Shown here in pieces: positions 18,378-28,131 of a DNA stretch of 64,000 nt. Position 1 is the stretch's first letter. Every line of letters begins with the position of its first letter. Source of the DNA: Dyella jiangningensis (GTDB lineage: Bacteria; Pseudomonadota; Gammaproteobacteria; Xanthomonadales; Rhodanobacteraceae). The stretch covers positions 5,196,772 through 5,260,771 of the forward strand of contig CP007444.1 in the NCBI GenBank assembly GCA_000632805.1, given 5' to 3'. The translations under genes and the position numbers were made by a program. The notes beneath the pieces were generated by a model, which was given only the letters and a program-made list of their open reading frames with translations, was not told where the DNA came from and searched no databases.

Positions 18378-18980
18378 TCAGAAGCGGTATTCCGCACTGA
18401 CGGTGTACAGGTTGGTCGGCAGGTGGATGTTCTTGTCGCTGTCGCTGGCCTGGTAGTAGTCGTAGTTCAGGCCCACGCTCCACTGCGGGGTGATGTTGTA
18501 GCCCACGCCTGCACCGGCGTAGTAGTTGGTGCTGTTGAAGCGCACCGACTGCGGGTTGAACTTGTCGTTGGTCAGGCCTTCACCCTTGGCGAAGAAGGCA
18601 CCGCCACGTACTTCGCCGTACCACTTCGGGCTGAAGCTGTAGCGCAGGTCCAGACCGGCCGTAGCACCCTGCAGCTTCGACTTGGCGTCGCCGCCGTAGT
18701 TCTGCGTGTACAGGCCACGCGCATCGGCACGGCCCAGGTAGACGTAGCCTGCTTCGACGCCGAGCGACAACTCGGGGTTGAGCGCGAAACGGTAACCACC
18801 CTTCACGCCACCGGCGAAATCGCCGTTGTCATAAGGGCCCTTCTTGATCTGACCATAGCCGGCGTTGGCGCCGACGTACCAGCCCTGCTGGGCGTTCTGA
18901 CCGGCGTCCTGTGCAAAGGCGGCCGGAACAGCCACCAGACCGGCGGCGGCGAAAGCAAGGGCAAGCATGGTGTTCTTCAT
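18378..18980 (-). CDS. Outer-membrane beta-barrel protein
   Basis: 200 residues with a signal peptide of 23 residues (ending AFA-QD) and eight amphipathic strands ending in the outer-membrane signature SAEYRF. The opening WYVGANAGYGQIKKGPYDNGD and GVKGGYRFALNPELSLGVEAGY fit the OmpA-like barrel / porin family of small proteins. A paralogue follows at 19214 in the same orientation with its own terminator, so they are separately transcribed. Precise role unknown. Confidence 0.85.
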   Translation of the reverse strand: MKNTMLALAFAAAGLVAVPAAFAQDAGQNAQQGWYVGANAGYGQIKKGPYDNGDFAGGVKGGYRFALNPELSLGVEAGYVYLGRADARGLYTQNYGGDAKSKLQGATAGLDLRYSFSPKWYGEVRGGAFFAKGEGLTNDKFNPQSVRFNSTNYYAGAGVGYNITPQWSVGLNYDYYQASDSDKNIHLPTNLYTVSAEYRF

Positions 18981-19162
18981 GGGGGTACTCCTCTTCGTCT
19001 TATTGGGCCAGTCCGCGGCGCCGGGGGTTCGGTCGTTCGCGGCTGGGCACCTCGTGCCGACGGTGCTGACCCTTAGATAGGGCGCCCCTGAGGAGTTTCA
19101 ATACTGGTTAGTACATAATTAAGAGGGCATTAAGGTTGAGGCCGCTTCCAGGCGACCCCCAC

Positions 19163-19200
19163 ATAAAAAACGGGCGCCCAAGGGGCGCCCGCGTGTTTTT
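19163..19200 (-). terminator. Terminator of the second barrel gene
   Basis: CGGGCGCCC and GGGCGCCCG pair with A- and T-runs on each side, 14 bp after the stop at 19214 on the minus strand. Confidence 0.85.
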
Positions 19201-19213
19201 CGCAACAGGTTGA

Positions 19214-19852
19214 TCAGAAGCGATATTCAGCCGTAACCGAGGCGGTGTCGGTAGACAGGTCCACGCCCTGCTTCTTGGCGTCAAAGTAGTCGTAGCTTAC
19301 GCCAAGGCTGAAGTGCTGGTTGAAGTCGTAGCCCACACCGGCGCCGCCGTACCAGCTGACGTCATCGAGGTGATGACGGTTGATCGAGTTGTTGTCGTAG
19401 CCATGGCCCTTCCAGCCATAGATGCCGGCGCGGCCGCTGACGTACAGGCCGTCCCACACGTTGATCTTGCCGTTCACGCCGGCGGTCCAGCCGCGAAGGT
19501 CGTTCTTCTCGTTGGTCTGGTTGACGGGCTGGCTGTTGAAGATGTTCTTCAGCTTGTAATTGCCCTGGTCGTTGTAGCCGACCTCAACGCCCAGACCCAT
19601 GTCCTGGCCCACTTTCCAGCGGTAGCCGCCGTTGATGCCGTAGGTGGTCGGATGGTCGTTATAGGGGCCGTTGGCGACATGACCCTCGCCCACGCTGCCG
19701 TTGATGAACCAGTTGCCGCTGCCCACCGGCTGGTAGGGCTGGTAGTTGCCGTTGGCGGCCGTGCTGGTGGACGAGCTGGTGTCCTGGGCGAACGCGGGAG
19801 CGGCGATGAAGCCGGTCGTAGCAATGGCAATGGCGAGTAGCGTCTTCTTCAT
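19214..19852 (-). CDS. Outer-membrane beta-barrel protein, paralogue
   Basis: 212 residues from the ATG at 19852, where a GGAG ribosome site and a signal peptide (MKKTLLAIAIATTGFIAAPAFA) coincide; the longer frame to 19963 has no support. Eight-stranded barrel with NWFINGSVGEGHVANGPYND, GGYRWKVGQDMGLGVEVGYN and the C-terminal SVTAEYRF. A Ser/Thr-rich linker follows the signal peptide. It shares layout and the final motif with the gene at 18378 and probably arose by duplication. Confidence 0.85.
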   Translation of the reverse strand: MKKTLLAIAIATTGFIAAPAFAQDTSSSTSTAANGNYQPYQPVGSGNWFINGSVGEGHVANGPYNDHPTTYGINGGYRWKVGQDMGLGVEVGYNDQGNYKLKNIFNSQPVNQTNEKNDLRGWTAGVNGKINVWDGLYVSGRAGIYGWKGHGYDNNSINRHHLDDVSWYGGAGVGYDFNQHFSLGVSYDYFDAKKQGVDLSTDTASVTAEYRF

Positions 19853-20096
19853 GGGAGTACTCCATATGATCTTTTTAGGATCGATCCCTGAAAGATCTGC
19901 GGGCCGGGGGAAAGGCTGATCGCAGTCACACCCGATCCGTGGGTGCCAGGGGATTAGAGCCATGGGAGCCTGAAGGGTTTCCGTATCCCTTACCCAAAAA
20001 TTAAGGACAAATTAAGGTCTTGGGCGTGGGACAGGGGCCTGGCAATCGGCGACAATGGGCGTTTTTAGCCGCCATCGCCCCCGGAGAACCCTCTCA

Positions 20097-22100
20097 ATGA
20101 CCACCCGCCGCGAACTCGCCAATGCCGTGCGCGCCCTCGCCATGGACGCCGTGCAACAGGCCAACTCCGGCCACCCAGGCATGCCCATGGGCATGGCGGA
20201 CATCGCCGAGGTGCTCTGGAACGACTTCCTCCAGCACAACCCGACCAACCCCAAGTGGTTCAACCGCGACCGTTTCGTGCTCTCCAACGGCCACGGCTCG
20301 ATGCTCCAATACGCGCTGCTGCACCTGACCGGCTACGACCTGCCGATGGACCAGCTCAAGCGCTTCCGCCAGCTGCACTCCAAGACCGCCGGCCATCCGG
20401 AGGCCAGCGAAACCCCAGGCGTGGAAACCACTACCGGCCCCTTGGGCCAGGGTCTCGCCAATGCGGTGGGCTTCGCGCTGGCGGAAAAGGTGCTGGCCGA
20501 CCACTTCAACCGTCCGGGCCATGAGATCGTCAACCACCACACTTATGTGTTCCTGGGCGACGGCTGCCTGATGGAAGGCATCTCGCACGAAGTCGCTTCG
20601 CTGGCTGGCACCTGGAAGCTGGGCAAGCTGGTCGCGGTGTATGACGACAACGGCATCTCCATCGACGGCGAGGTGCACGGCTGGTTCACCGACAACACGC
20701 CGGAGCGTTTCGAGGCCTATGGCTGGAACGTGATCCGCGGCGTCGACGGCCACAACCCCGACGCCATCAAGCAGGCGATCACCGCTGCCACGTCGCAGAG
20801 CGAGAAGCCGACCCTGATCTGCGCCCGCACGATCATCGGCTTCGGTTCGCCGAACAAGCAGGGCAAGGAAGAGAGCCACGGCGCGGCGCTGGGCAAGGAC
20901 GAAGTCGCCAAGACGCGCGACGCGCTGGACTGGCGTTACGGCCCGTTCGAGATTCCGGCCGAGATCTACGCCGGCTGGGACCACAAGAAGGCGGGCGCCG
21001 CGCGCGAGCAGGCCTGGCACGACGCGGTGGCCAAGTACTCCGCAGCGTTCCCGGAACTCGCTGCCGAGTTCAATCGCCGTGTCTCCGGTGAGCTGCCGTC
21101 TGACTGGGCCGAGAAGTCGCAGGCCTTCGTCGACAAGCTGCAGGCGGACGGCGTGGACGTGGCCTCGCGCAAGGCTTCGCAGATGAGCATCGAAGCGTTC
21201 GCGCCGCTGCTGCCGGAACTGATCGGCGGTTCGGCCGACCTTGCCGGTTCCAACCTCACCAAGTGGAAGGGCAGCGTCGACGCCGGCAACGGCCATGACG
21301 CCAAGGGCAACTACGTGTACTACGGTGTGCGCGAGTTCGGCATGAGCGCGATCGCCAACGGCCTGGCGCTGCACGGCGGCTTCATCCCGTACGACGCCAC
21401 CTTCCTGGTGTTCTCCGACTACGCCCGCAACGCAGTGCGCATGAGCGCGCTGATCCCGGCGCACGCCATCCACGTCTACACCCACGACTCGATCGGCCTG
21501 GGCGAGGACGGCCCGACCCACCAGCCGGTGGAGCACCTTGCCTCGCTGCGCTACATCCCGAACAACCAGGTATGGCGTCCGTGCGATGCGGTGGAATCGG
21601 CGATGTCCTGGAAGCTCGCCATCGAGCGCAAGGGCAACCCGGCGTGCCTGGTGTTCTCGCGCCAGAACCTCAAGCCGCAGCAGCGCAGCGCGCAGCAGGT
21701 GGCCGACATCGCGCGTGGCGCCTACGTGCTGTCCGATCCGCAGGACACCAAGTTCAAGGCCATCCTGATCGCCACCGGTTCGGAAGTGGAACTGGCGATG
21801 GAGGCGGCCCGCACGCTGGCACAGCAGAACGTGCCGGTGCGCGTGGTGTCGATGCCGTGCACGGAAGTGTTCGACGCCCAGCCGCTCGAATACCGCGAAG
21901 CCATCCTGCCGGGCTGGTGCCGCGCGCGCGTGGCGGTGGAAGCGGCCACGTCCGACTTCTGGCGCAAGTACGTGGGCCTGGACGGCGACGTGATCGGCAT
22001 GACCACCTTCGGCGCCTCCGCGCCGGCGCCGCAGCTGTTCGAGCACTTCGGTTTCACTGTGGCCCACGTGGTGGATGCAGTGAAGCGCGTGATTGGCTGA
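20097..22100 (+). CDS. tkt: Transketolase
   Basis: 667 residues, the usual length. Thiamine diphosphate enzyme of the pentose phosphate pathway. N-terminal [20 protein letters not shown]; the ThDP/metal motif [18 protein letters not shown]; substrate His in [18 protein letters not shown]; and [20 protein letters not shown], the transketolase signature. Start at 20097 ([11 protein letters not shown]), with a CGGAGAA ribosome site 7 nt upstream; the earlier in-frame start at 20055 is not supported. A terminator follows at 22171. Identity is not in doubt. Confidence 0.97.
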   Translation: MTTRRELANAVRALAMDAVQQANSGHPGMPMGMADIAEVLWNDFLQHNPTNPKWFNRDRFVLSNGHGSMLQYALLHLTGYDLPMDQLKRFRQLHSKTAGHPEASETPGVETTTGPLGQGLANAVGFALAEKVLADHFNRPGHEIVNHHTYVFLGDGCLMEGISHEVASLAGTWKLGKLVAVYDDNGISIDGEVHGWFTDNTPERFEAYGWNVIRGVDGHNPDAIKQAITAATSQSEKPTLICARTIIGFGSPNKQGKEESHGAALGKDEVAKTRDALDWRYGPFEIPAEIYAGWDHKKAGAAREQAWHDAVAKYSAAFPELAAEFNRRVSGELPSDWAEKSQAFVDKLQADGVDVASRKASQMSIEAFAPLLPELIGGSADLAGSNLTKWKGSVDAGNGHDAKGNYVYYGVREFGMSAIANGLALHGGFIPYDATFLVFSDYARNAVRMSALIPAHAIHVYTHDSIGLGEDGPTHQPVEHLASLRYIPNNQVWRPCDAVESAMSWKLAIERKGNPACLVFSRQNLKPQQRSAQQVADIARGAYVLSDPQDTKFKAILIATGSEVELAMEAARTLAQQNVPVRVVSMPCTEVFDAQPLEYREAILPGWCRARVAVEAATSDFWRKYVGLDGDVIGMTTFGASAPAPQLFEHFGFTVAHVVDAVKRVIG

Positions 22101-22109
22101 TGGCTCTGA

Positions 22110-22134
22110 ACCCTCTCCCCTTCGGGGAGAGGGT
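22110..22134. repeat. C-rich REP-like palindrome after tkt
   Basis: ACCCTCTCCCC and GGGGAGAGGGT form an 11-bp stem with a TTC loop, followed by AGGGTGAGGGG. Same class as the element at 18172. Confidence 0.8.
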
Positions 22135-22170
22135 AGGGTGAGGGGCGGGTGCTCGCCTCAGGCCCACAAA

Positions 22171-22199
22171 AACGCCGCGATCATCGCGGCGTTTTTTTT
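22171..22199 (+). terminator. Terminator of tkt
   Basis: AACGCCGCGA and TCGCGGCGTT pair around a 3-nt loop, followed by eight T. Confidence 0.92.
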
Positions 22200-22209
22200 C
22201 GAGCTTTTA

Positions 22210-22292
22210 TGTGGGAGCGCACCCTGTGCGCGACAAGCCTACCGAGTGCAGACACCGAGGCTCTGCGGTCGCGCACAGGGTGCGCTCCCACA
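22210..22292. repeat. 25-bp perfect inverted repeat (BIME-like)
   Basis: TGTGGGAGCGCACCCTGTGC and its extension (22210-22234) recur as an exact reverse complement at 22268-22292 with 33 bp between. It resembles the paired REP elements (BIME) known in Pseudomonas and Stenotrophomonas. It lies between tkt and the HAD gene. Confidence 0.85.
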
Positions 22293-22305
22293 AGACAGCG
22301 GCCCG

Positions 22306-22938
22306 CTACGCGGCTAACAACTCCGCCAGGTGATCCGGATCGCGGGCCAACGCATGCGCCCCGGCCTTCTCCAACTCCTCACGGCTGCCAAAACCCCACA
22401 GCACACCGAGGCCACGCACGCGATTGGCCACCGCGCCATCGATATCGAAATGACGATCGCCAATCATCGCCGTCTCTTCCGGCTTCGCACCGAAATCCTC
22501 GAGCGCGGCCCTGATCATCGTCGCTTTCTCGCTATGCGCGCTCGACGGGTCTGGGCCATATAGACGGCTGAAGGCCTTGCCAAACGGCAGGTGCTCGATG
22601 ATCGGCCACGCATGCCGCTCCGGTTTGCTGGTGACTACGGCGAGCATGTGGCCAGCGGCCTGCAGGCGTTCGATCATCGTGTCGATGCCGGGATACACCG
22701 TGTGCTCCTGCCAACCGATGGCGTGGAAGCGTTCGTGGTAGTAATCCACAGCGAGTTCGATGCGGTCGTGATCATGATCCAGCAGCGGCGCAAAGCTGTG
22801 GCGCAGCGGCGGGCCGATCCAATGACGCATTTCGGCAGGGTGTTCCACGCCCAGCTGCGTCAGCGCATGGCGGACGCAGCCCAGGATGCCGATTTCCGAA
22901 TCGATCAGCGTGCCGTCAAGGTCGAACAGACAGAGCAT
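22306..22938 (-). CDS. HAD-superfamily phosphatase (phosphoglycolate phosphatase-like)
   Basis: 210 residues. All HAD motifs are visible: nucleophile FDLDGTLIDSE at the N-terminus, VVTSKPE (motif II), the Lys of SEKATMI (motif III) and MIGDRHFDIDGA (motif IV). The alpha-helical cap between motifs I and II is of the phosphoglycolate/beta-phosphoglucomutase type. Its ATG shares one base with the pgk stop (TAATG), so it is translationally coupled to pgk. Substrate unknown; phosphoglycolate or a glycolytic side product are possibilities given pgk. Confidence 0.85.
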   Translation of the reverse strand: MLCLFDLDGTLIDSEIGILGCVRHALTQLGVEHPAEMRHWIGPPLRHSFAPLLDHDHDRIELAVDYYHERFHAIGWQEHTVYPGIDTMIERLQAAGHMLAVVTSKPERHAWPIIEHLPFGKAFSRLYGPDPSSAHSEKATMIRAALEDFGAKPEETAMIGDRHFDIDGAVANRVRGLGVLWGFGSREELEKAGAHALARDPDHLAELLAA

Positions 22939-24116
22939 TACTTGCCTGCGCGTGCCTTGAGGGCCGCCACGGCCGGGAGTTCCTTGCCTTCGAGGAATTC
23001 GAGGAAGGCGCCACCGCCGGTGGAGATGTAGGACACGTCATCGGCGATGCCGTACTTGTCCACGGCCGCCAGCGTGTCGCCACCACCGGCGATGGAGAAA
23101 GCCGGCGACGCGGCGACCGCGCGGGCCAGCGTCTCGGTGCCATGGCCGAAGGCGTCGAACTCGAACACGCCGACCGGGCCGTTCCATACCACGGTGCCGG
23201 CCTTGGCGATCATCTCGGCGTAGCGGCGGGCTGTCTCGGGGCCGATGTCGAGGATCATCTCGCCATCCTTCACCTGGTCGACCGGCTTCACCGTGGACGG
23301 GGCGTGCGCGGAGAATTCCGGCGCCACCACCACGTCGACTGGAATCGGCACGTCGGCATTGCGGCGCTTGGCGTCGGCGATGACCTTCTTGGCAGCCGGG
23401 AGGAGGTCCGGCTCGTACAGCGAATTGCCGACCGAATAACCCATCGCGGCGATGAAGGTGTTCGCGATACCACCGCCGACAATCAGCTGGTCGACCTTGC
23501 CGATCAGGTTTTCCAGCAGCGTGAGCTTGGTGGACACCTTGGAGCCCGCAACGATGGCCAGCAGCGGATGCGCCGGATGCTCCAGCGCCTTGCCCAGCGC
23601 GTCCAGCTCGGCTGAGAGCAGTGGACCGGCGGCGGCGATCGGGGCGAACTTGATCACGCCATGGGTGGAGGCCTGCGCACGGTGCGCGGTACCAAAGGCG
23701 TCCATCACGAAGATGTCGCACAGCGCCGCGTACTTCTTCGACAGCGCCTCGTCGTCCTTGCCTTCGCCGACGTTCATGCGGCAGTTCTCCAGAACCACCA
23801 CTTCACCGTCGGCCACCTCGACGCCGCCGAGATAGTCGGCAATCAGGCGCACCGGCTGGCCCAGTTTGTCGCTGAGCCACTTGGCGACCGGCGCCAGCGA
23901 AGACTCGGCGTCGAACTGGCCTTCCTTCGGACGGCCCAGGTGCGACAGCACCATCACCTTGGCGCCGGCGTCGCGGGCGGCCTTGACGGTGGGCAGGGCG
24001 GCGTCCAGGCGCTGGGTGGAAGTGATGTGGCCGTTCTCGATCGGCACGTTCAGGTCTTCGCGGATCAGCACGCGCTTGCCGCGCAGATCAAGATCGCTCA
24101 TGCGGGTAACGGACAC
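22938..24116 (-). CDS. pgk: Phosphoglycerate kinase
   Basis: 392 residues. [11 protein letters not shown] near the N-terminus, [14 protein letters not shown]-type region [16 protein letters not shown], and the C-terminal nucleotide signature [18 protein letters not shown] followed by [17 protein letters not shown] keep the GTG start at 24116 because AAGGGAG lies 6 nt upstream; the ATG at 24101 has no such site. Transfers phosphate from 1,3-bisphosphoglycerate to ADP. Coupled to the HAD phosphatase by a TAATG junction. Confidence 0.96.
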   Translation of the reverse strand: MSVTRMSDLDLRGKRVLIREDLNVPIENGHITSTQRLDAALPTVKAARDAGAKVMVLSHLGRPKEGQFDAESSLAPVAKWLSDKLGQPVRLIADYLGGVEVADGEVVVLENCRMNVGEGKDDEALSKKYAALCDIFVMDAFGTAHRAQASTHGVIKFAPIAAAGPLLSAELDALGKALEHPAHPLLAIVAGSKVSTKLTLLENLIGKVDQLIVGGGIANTFIAAMGYSVGNSLYEPDLLPAAKKVIADAKRRNADVPIPVDVVVAPEFSAHAPSTVKPVDQVKDGEMILDIGPETARRYAEMIAKAGTVVWNGPVGVFEFDAFGHGTETLARAVAASPAFSIAGGGDTLAAVDKYGIADDVSYISTGGGAFLEFLEGKELPAVAALKARAGK

Positions 24117-24251
24117 GGCGGAACTCCCTTGGCTTGGATTCGTATGGGCGCCGGCAGGCGCGAATCGCGTATTCTCCCGCCCGCTCCCCGGCTATGCAAA
24201 CCACGCGGCAGGTATCCTAGGCGGCGGGTATTTCCCTTCGAGGACACAGGC

Positions 24252-24914
24252 ATGGGCCAGGATCGGGTGTTGTATGGCTATTGGCGCTCCAGCGCGGCGT
24301 ATCGGGTGCGCATTGCGCTGAACCTGAAAGGTCTCGCGTACGAGTCGCACGCCGTGCACCTGGTCAACAATGGCGGGGAACAGCACGCGCCCGACTACCA
24401 GGCGCTCAATCCTCAGGAGCTGGTGCCTTGCCTCGTCGATGAAGGGCGGGTGCTTACCCAGTCCATGGCTATCGTCGAGTATCTCGATGAAACGCATCCC
24501 ACGCCGCCTTTGCTGCCTACGGACCCCGCCGGGCGTGCCCGCGTGCGGGCGTTGGCGCAGGTGGTTGGTTGCGACGTGCATCCGCTGGGCAACCTGCGGG
24601 TGCTGCAGTACCTCGCGAACGGCATGGGTCTGGATGAGTCCGCCAAGGGCATGTGGTCGCGTCACTGGATTGGCGAAGGACTGCGTGCGCTGGAAGCGAT
24701 GTTGTCCGGCCACGTGGCGACGGGGCGCTTCTGCCACGGCGATGCGCCGACACTGGCCGACATCTGCCTGGTGCCCCAGCTCTACAACGCCATTCGCTGG
24801 AAATTGTCGTTGGACGATTACCCGACCATCCAGCGCATCTACGACGCCTGTGAGTCGTTGGAAGCCTTTCAACGCGCAGCACCCGAAGCGCAACCCGACG
24901 CGCCGGCGACGTAA
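24252..24914 (+). CDS. maiA: Maleylacetoacetate isomerase (zeta-class GST)
   Basis: 220 residues. The zeta-GST motif YWRSSAAYRVRIALNLKG holds the catalytic Ser-Ser pair. The thioredoxin-like domain continues to ALNPQELVPCLVDEGRVLTQS; the C-terminal helical domain includes PTLADICLVPQLYNA. The ATG at 24252 follows a GAGGA ribosome site. Isomerises maleylacetoacetate to fumarylacetoacetate in tyrosine breakdown; the other genes of that pathway are not here. A small dioxygenase-like gene follows 5 bp later. Confidence 0.9.
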   Translation: MGQDRVLYGYWRSSAAYRVRIALNLKGLAYESHAVHLVNNGGEQHAPDYQALNPQELVPCLVDEGRVLTQSMAIVEYLDETHPTPPLLPTDPAGRARVRALAQVVGCDVHPLGNLRVLQYLANGMGLDESAKGMWSRHWIGEGLRALEAMLSGHVATGRFCHGDAPTLADICLVPQLYNAIRWKLSLDDYPTIQRIYDACESLEAFQRAAPEAQPDAPAT

Positions 24915-24919
24915 GCCGC

Positions 24920-25303
24920 ATGGCAAGCGTCTGCGCAAACCTCTGGCGCTGGCAGCGCGGAAGGCAGGGCAGCGGTTACGACAAGCTGCTGCTCGCCGGC
25001 ACGCTGTGGCCGTTGCCATGCGACTGTTACCTGCTGCGATTCCCGACGGGTGCCTCGGTGCCACCGCATACCGACCGCGTGTCGCTAGGCAGGCACTACC
25101 GGCTGAACATCATCCTGCGTGCGCCTCGCCGGGGAGGCGAGTTCGTCTGCGCGCGTCCCATCCATGCCGGACGACGCATCAAGCTGTTCCGGCCGGATGT
25201 GGAAGAGCACAGCGTCACGATGATCCAAGAAGGCACCCGCTGGGTGCTGAGCATCGGCTGGGTACTGGGCGTGCGGGGCGCTGCGACGCGCCCCGCGGCC
25301 TGA
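24920..25303 (+). CDS. Small 2-oxoglutarate/Fe(II) oxygenase-like protein
   Basis: 127 residues. It holds the metal triad of the 2OG-Fe(II) fold: PPHTDRV (His, Asp), the distal His in DVEEHSVTMI and the 2OG-binding Arg in EGTRWVLSIGWVL. The core YRLNIILRAPRRGGEF fits the jelly roll. It lacks extra domains, so it is at the small end of the family. It lies 5 bp after maiA and is likely co-transcribed. Substrate unknown. Confidence 0.7.
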   Translation: MASVCANLWRWQRGRQGSGYDKLLLAGTLWPLPCDCYLLRFPTGASVPPHTDRVSLGRHYRLNIILRAPRRGGEFVCARPIHAGRRIKLFRPDVEEHSVTMIQEGTRWVLSIGWVLGVRGAATRPAA

Positions 25304-25306
25304 GGC

Positions 25307-26422
25307 TCAGAAGCCGAGTCCGTAGGGATCGTTGCCGACCAGCTCGGCGCTTTCCGAATTGCCGCTTTCGGACAGGCGGATCTTGAGTGCCAGGCCGTCG
25401 CGCGAGTCGGCCTTGTTGAGCGCCTCGTCGAGCTCGATGCGGCCTTCCTTGTACAGGCGATACAGCGACTGGTCGAAGGTCTGCATGCCTTCCTGCAGGC
25501 TGCGGTCCATCGCTTCCTTCACGTCGTGCACCTGGCCGCGGCGGATCATGTCGCGGATCAGCGGCGTGTTGAGCAGCACTTCCACTGCCGGCAGGCGGCG
25601 ACCGTCCTTGCCGATCACCAGGCGCTGGCTGATCACCGCGCGCAGGTTGAGCGCGAGGTTCATCAATACGTTCTTGTGCGCCGATTCCGGGAAGAAGTTG
25701 AGGATGCGCTCCAGCGTCTGGTCGGCGTTGTTCGAGTGCAGCGTCGCCAGGCAGAGGTGACCGGTTTCGGAGAACGCGATGGCCGCTTCCATGGTGTCGG
25801 TGTCGCGGATCTCGCCGATCATGATCACGTCCGGCGCCTCGCGCATCGCGTTTCGCAGGGCTTCGTGATAGCTGTGCGTGTCCAGGCCGACTTCGCGCTG
25901 GTTCACGATCGACTTCTTGTGGCGATGCAGGTATTCGATCGGGTCCTCGATGGTGAGGATGTGACCCGAAGAGTTCTGGTTGCGATGGTCGATCATCGCG
26001 GCCAGCGTGGTCGACTTGCCCGAACCCGTGGCGCCCACGACCAGGATCAACCCGCGCGGCTCCATGATGAGTTCGCGGAAAATGGTGGGCAGCTGCAGCT
26101 GGTCGATGCTGGGGATTTCGCTCTTGATCGCGCGGATCACCATGCCCACTTCGCCGCGCTGCTTGAACACGTTGATGCGGAAACGGCCGGCTTCCTTCAC
26201 CGCCAGCGCCATGTTCAATTCCAGGTCGCGCTCGAACTGCGGTACCTGGCCTTCGTCCATCAGCGAATAGGCGATCTTCTTGACCATGCCGCTCGGCAGA
26301 CCGGTATTGCCCAGCGGGTAAAGCTTGCCCTCGACCTTGATGTTCACAGGGGCGCCCGTCGTCAGGAACATATCCGACGCGCCCTTGTCAACCATTAGCT
26401 TGAGGAAGTAACCGATGTCCAC
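25307..26422 (-). CDS. pilU: Type IV pilus retraction ATPase PilU
   Basis: 371 residues. Hexameric secretion-type ATPase. Walker A GATGSGKSTT, Asp box IEDPIEYLH, Walker B DVIMIGEIRD and His box ATLHSNNADQT are all present. The C-terminal tail after residue 345 (SESGNSESAEL) and DKGASDMFLTTG at the N-terminus favour PilU over PilT. It powers or assists twitching-motility retraction with PilT. pilT is not adjacent here, although the two often form a pair; the upstream neighbour is a divergent lipoprotein. Confidence 0.92.
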   Translation of the reverse strand: MDIGYFLKLMVDKGASDMFLTTGAPVNIKVEGKLYPLGNTGLPSGMVKKIAYSLMDEGQVPQFERDLELNMALAVKEAGRFRINVFKQRGEVGMVIRAIKSEIPSIDQLQLPTIFRELIMEPRGLILVVGATGSGKSTTLAAMIDHRNQNSSGHILTIEDPIEYLHRHKKSIVNQREVGLDTHSYHEALRNAMREAPDVIMIGEIRDTDTMEAAIAFSETGHLCLATLHSNNADQTLERILNFFPESAHKNVLMNLALNLRAVISQRLVIGKDGRRLPAVEVLLNTPLIRDMIRRGQVHDVKEAMDRSLQEGMQTFDQSLYRLYKEGRIELDEALNKADSRDGLALKIRLSESGNSESAELVGNDPYGLGF

Positions 26423-26505
26423 TCGAATCCCCTAATTTCGTGCGCATTGCTAAAGTCGATTATGCCCGCCCACAATACGCTGCGACACTCCGAGAGGACT
26501 GAGTG

Positions 26506-27096
26506 ATGGTGCACATCTTTTCCCCGCTGTCTGGGCGCCCGAAAAGCGTCCGTACGGCGGTTTCGACCCTGACGTTGGCCATGACGCTGGCGCTTTCCGG
26601 CTGCGCGAGCGTGCCGCCACCGGACGGGGCCATGAATCAGGCGCAGGTCCAACTGCAGGCGGCACGCGATGCCGACGCGGCCGATTACGCGCCGGTCGAC
26701 CTGGGCTTCGCCCAGAACAAGTTCCAGCAGGCCCAGAACGCCATGGCCAGCCGCAAGTACGACGACGCGGCCACCCTGGCGGACGAAGCCCGCGCGGACG
26801 CCGAACTGGCGCGTGCCAAGGCGCGCCTGGCCGCCGCCCGGGCGCAGATCCAGAGCAAGACCACGGCCAATCGCCAGCTGCGCGAGCAGATCGAGCAATC
26901 GCTTTCCGATCAGCAACAGCAGGACCAGTCGCAGAATGCCGGCCTGCCGGCGCAGCAGCAGACGCAGGACATGCCGGCGCCGCCGAGCTCCTCGCTGACC
27001 GAACCCATGCCGGAGGGCCAGGGCTTCCAGACGCTGCCGCAAAACCCCCAGCCAGTGCCCCCGGTGAATCGTGACGACCAGGGAGGTCACCTATGA
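26506..27096 (+). CDS. DUF4398-type outer-membrane lipoprotein
   Basis: 196 residues from the ATG at 26506 (a GTG lies one codon earlier; GAGAGGA is 8 nt upstream of the ATG). Signal peptide with lipobox LALSGC, lipidated Cys about residue 31. The middle (about 45-130) is a helical repeat-like region AAADAD..APVDLGFAQNKFQQAQNAM typical of DUF4398, and the tail is Gln/Pro-rich. Its stop overlaps the next gene by 4 nt (ATGA). DUF4398 proteins are often encoded with OmpA-like proteins; their role is unknown. Confidence 0.75.
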   Translation: MVHIFSPLSGRPKSVRTAVSTLTLAMTLALSGCASVPPPDGAMNQAQVQLQAARDADAADYAPVDLGFAQNKFQQAQNAMASRKYDDAATLADEARADAELARAKARLAAARAQIQSKTTANRQLREQIEQSLSDQQQQDQSQNAGLPAQQQTQDMPAPPSSSLTEPMPEGQGFQTLPQNPQPVPPVNRDDQGGHL

Positions 27097-27716
27097 AATC
27101 CTTGACGCTCCGACTTTCCGCCGTGCTCCTGGCGCTGGCCGCCACCGGCGTGGCCCAGGCCGCCAAGGAAGACATGGACGTTGCCCGCCTGACCAACAGC
27201 CTGGATCAGCTGTCCGGCGATCCCAGCCTCGGGTCCTACGCCCAGGCCGAGCAGGCGCGTGCCCGTGATGCCGTGAACCAGCTGGCCCAGGCCCGCTCGC
27301 GCGACCGCGCCCACGCCCTTTACCTGGCCGAGCGTCGCGTGGATCTCGCCCGGGCGACGGCGCAGCTGCAGGATGCACAGCAGCAGATCAATCGCCTCGA
27401 CCGTGAGCACGACCAGATCCAGCTCGACGGCAGCCGGCGTGAAGCCGAGCAGGCCCGTCGCGAGCTGGAGCGCCAACGCCTGCAGTACCAGATGGCCCAG
27501 GAGGAGTCGGCCCGCCAGCTCGCCGCCGGCGCGGAAGCGACCGCCCAGGCCCAGGCCCAGGCCGACCAGGCCAAGAAGCTGGCGGCGGCCCAGGCCCGCG
27601 TGGCCAATGCCGCCAAGAAACAGGCCGATTTGGCCGCTCAGGCCGCCAAGCTGATGCGCTCGCAGATGCAGCAGGGCGACAGCGGTTCCTCGGACAACAA
27701 GAACCAGGGCAAATAA
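27093..27716 (+). CDS. Periplasmic coiled-coil protein, DUF4398-like
   Basis: 207 residues with a signal peptide of 23 residues ending AQA. The mature protein has an N-terminal helical unit (VARLTNSLDQLSGDPSLGSY, a DUF4398-like pattern) and then a long Gln/Ala/Arg coiled coil (about residues 90-190) with repeats of AQAQAQ. It starts inside the previous stop codon (ATGA) and is translationally coupled to it. Together they form a two-gene envelope unit. No enzymatic motif is visible. Confidence 0.75.
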   Translation: MKSLTLRLSAVLLALAATGVAQAAKEDMDVARLTNSLDQLSGDPSLGSYAQAEQARARDAVNQLAQARSRDRAHALYLAERRVDLARATAQLQDAQQQINRLDREHDQIQLDGSRREAEQARRELERQRLQYQMAQEESARQLAAGAEATAQAQAQADQAKKLAAAQARVANAAKKQADLAAQAAKLMRSQMQQGDSGSSDNKNQGK

Positions 27717-27746
27717 GCCAGGGTGTTGCACCGGGCGCTGTAGAAG

Positions 27747-27776
27747 GCCGGACGGGTATCACCCGCCGGCCTTTTC
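27747..27776 (+). terminator. Terminator of the DUF4398 pair
   Basis: GGCCGG and CCGGCC pair around an inner CGGGT/ACCCG stem, followed by TTTTCTTTT. Confidence 0.82.
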
Positions 27777-28131
27777 TTTTCCGGCATGAAACACGCCCTG
27801 GTGCGAGCGGGCGGTGAGCTTCGTTCAAGAATCGGCAAGCGGGCGTTGGGTTCCCGCAAAAGACTGTTCTGGCAGCTTTTTTTTCGGAGCAGGCTGCGTC
27901 ATCCGGTGCCGAATATCACGCTTGCATGACCTCTTGGCCGGGAGTAGGGTCAAGTTCCCAGGGGGCATCTTCGCGCCCTGGGTCACCGACCTGAATCATG
28001 CACTCATCCTTCCCCTCCAAACGTTCTCCATGGACCGGTCAAACGGCATGGATCGCGGGTGTGTGCGTGGATTCCTCGTCAGCGGGCGCCACTCCCAGGT
28101 GCCTGCCGTTCTCTCCAGAGGAGGTTGCATC
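27777..28131. other. Long 5' region of the DUF465 gene
   Basis: About 355 bp without a gene. It contains an 7-bp stem CCCAGGG/CCCTGGG at about 27958-27983 and a run of eight T at about 27880. A promoter is expected here, but I could not place it. Confidence 0.4.

Noticed and set aside
20094-22067. 657-residue open frame opposite tkt
   Set aside because: Antisense shadow of transketolase; no ribosome site and no protein-like composition.
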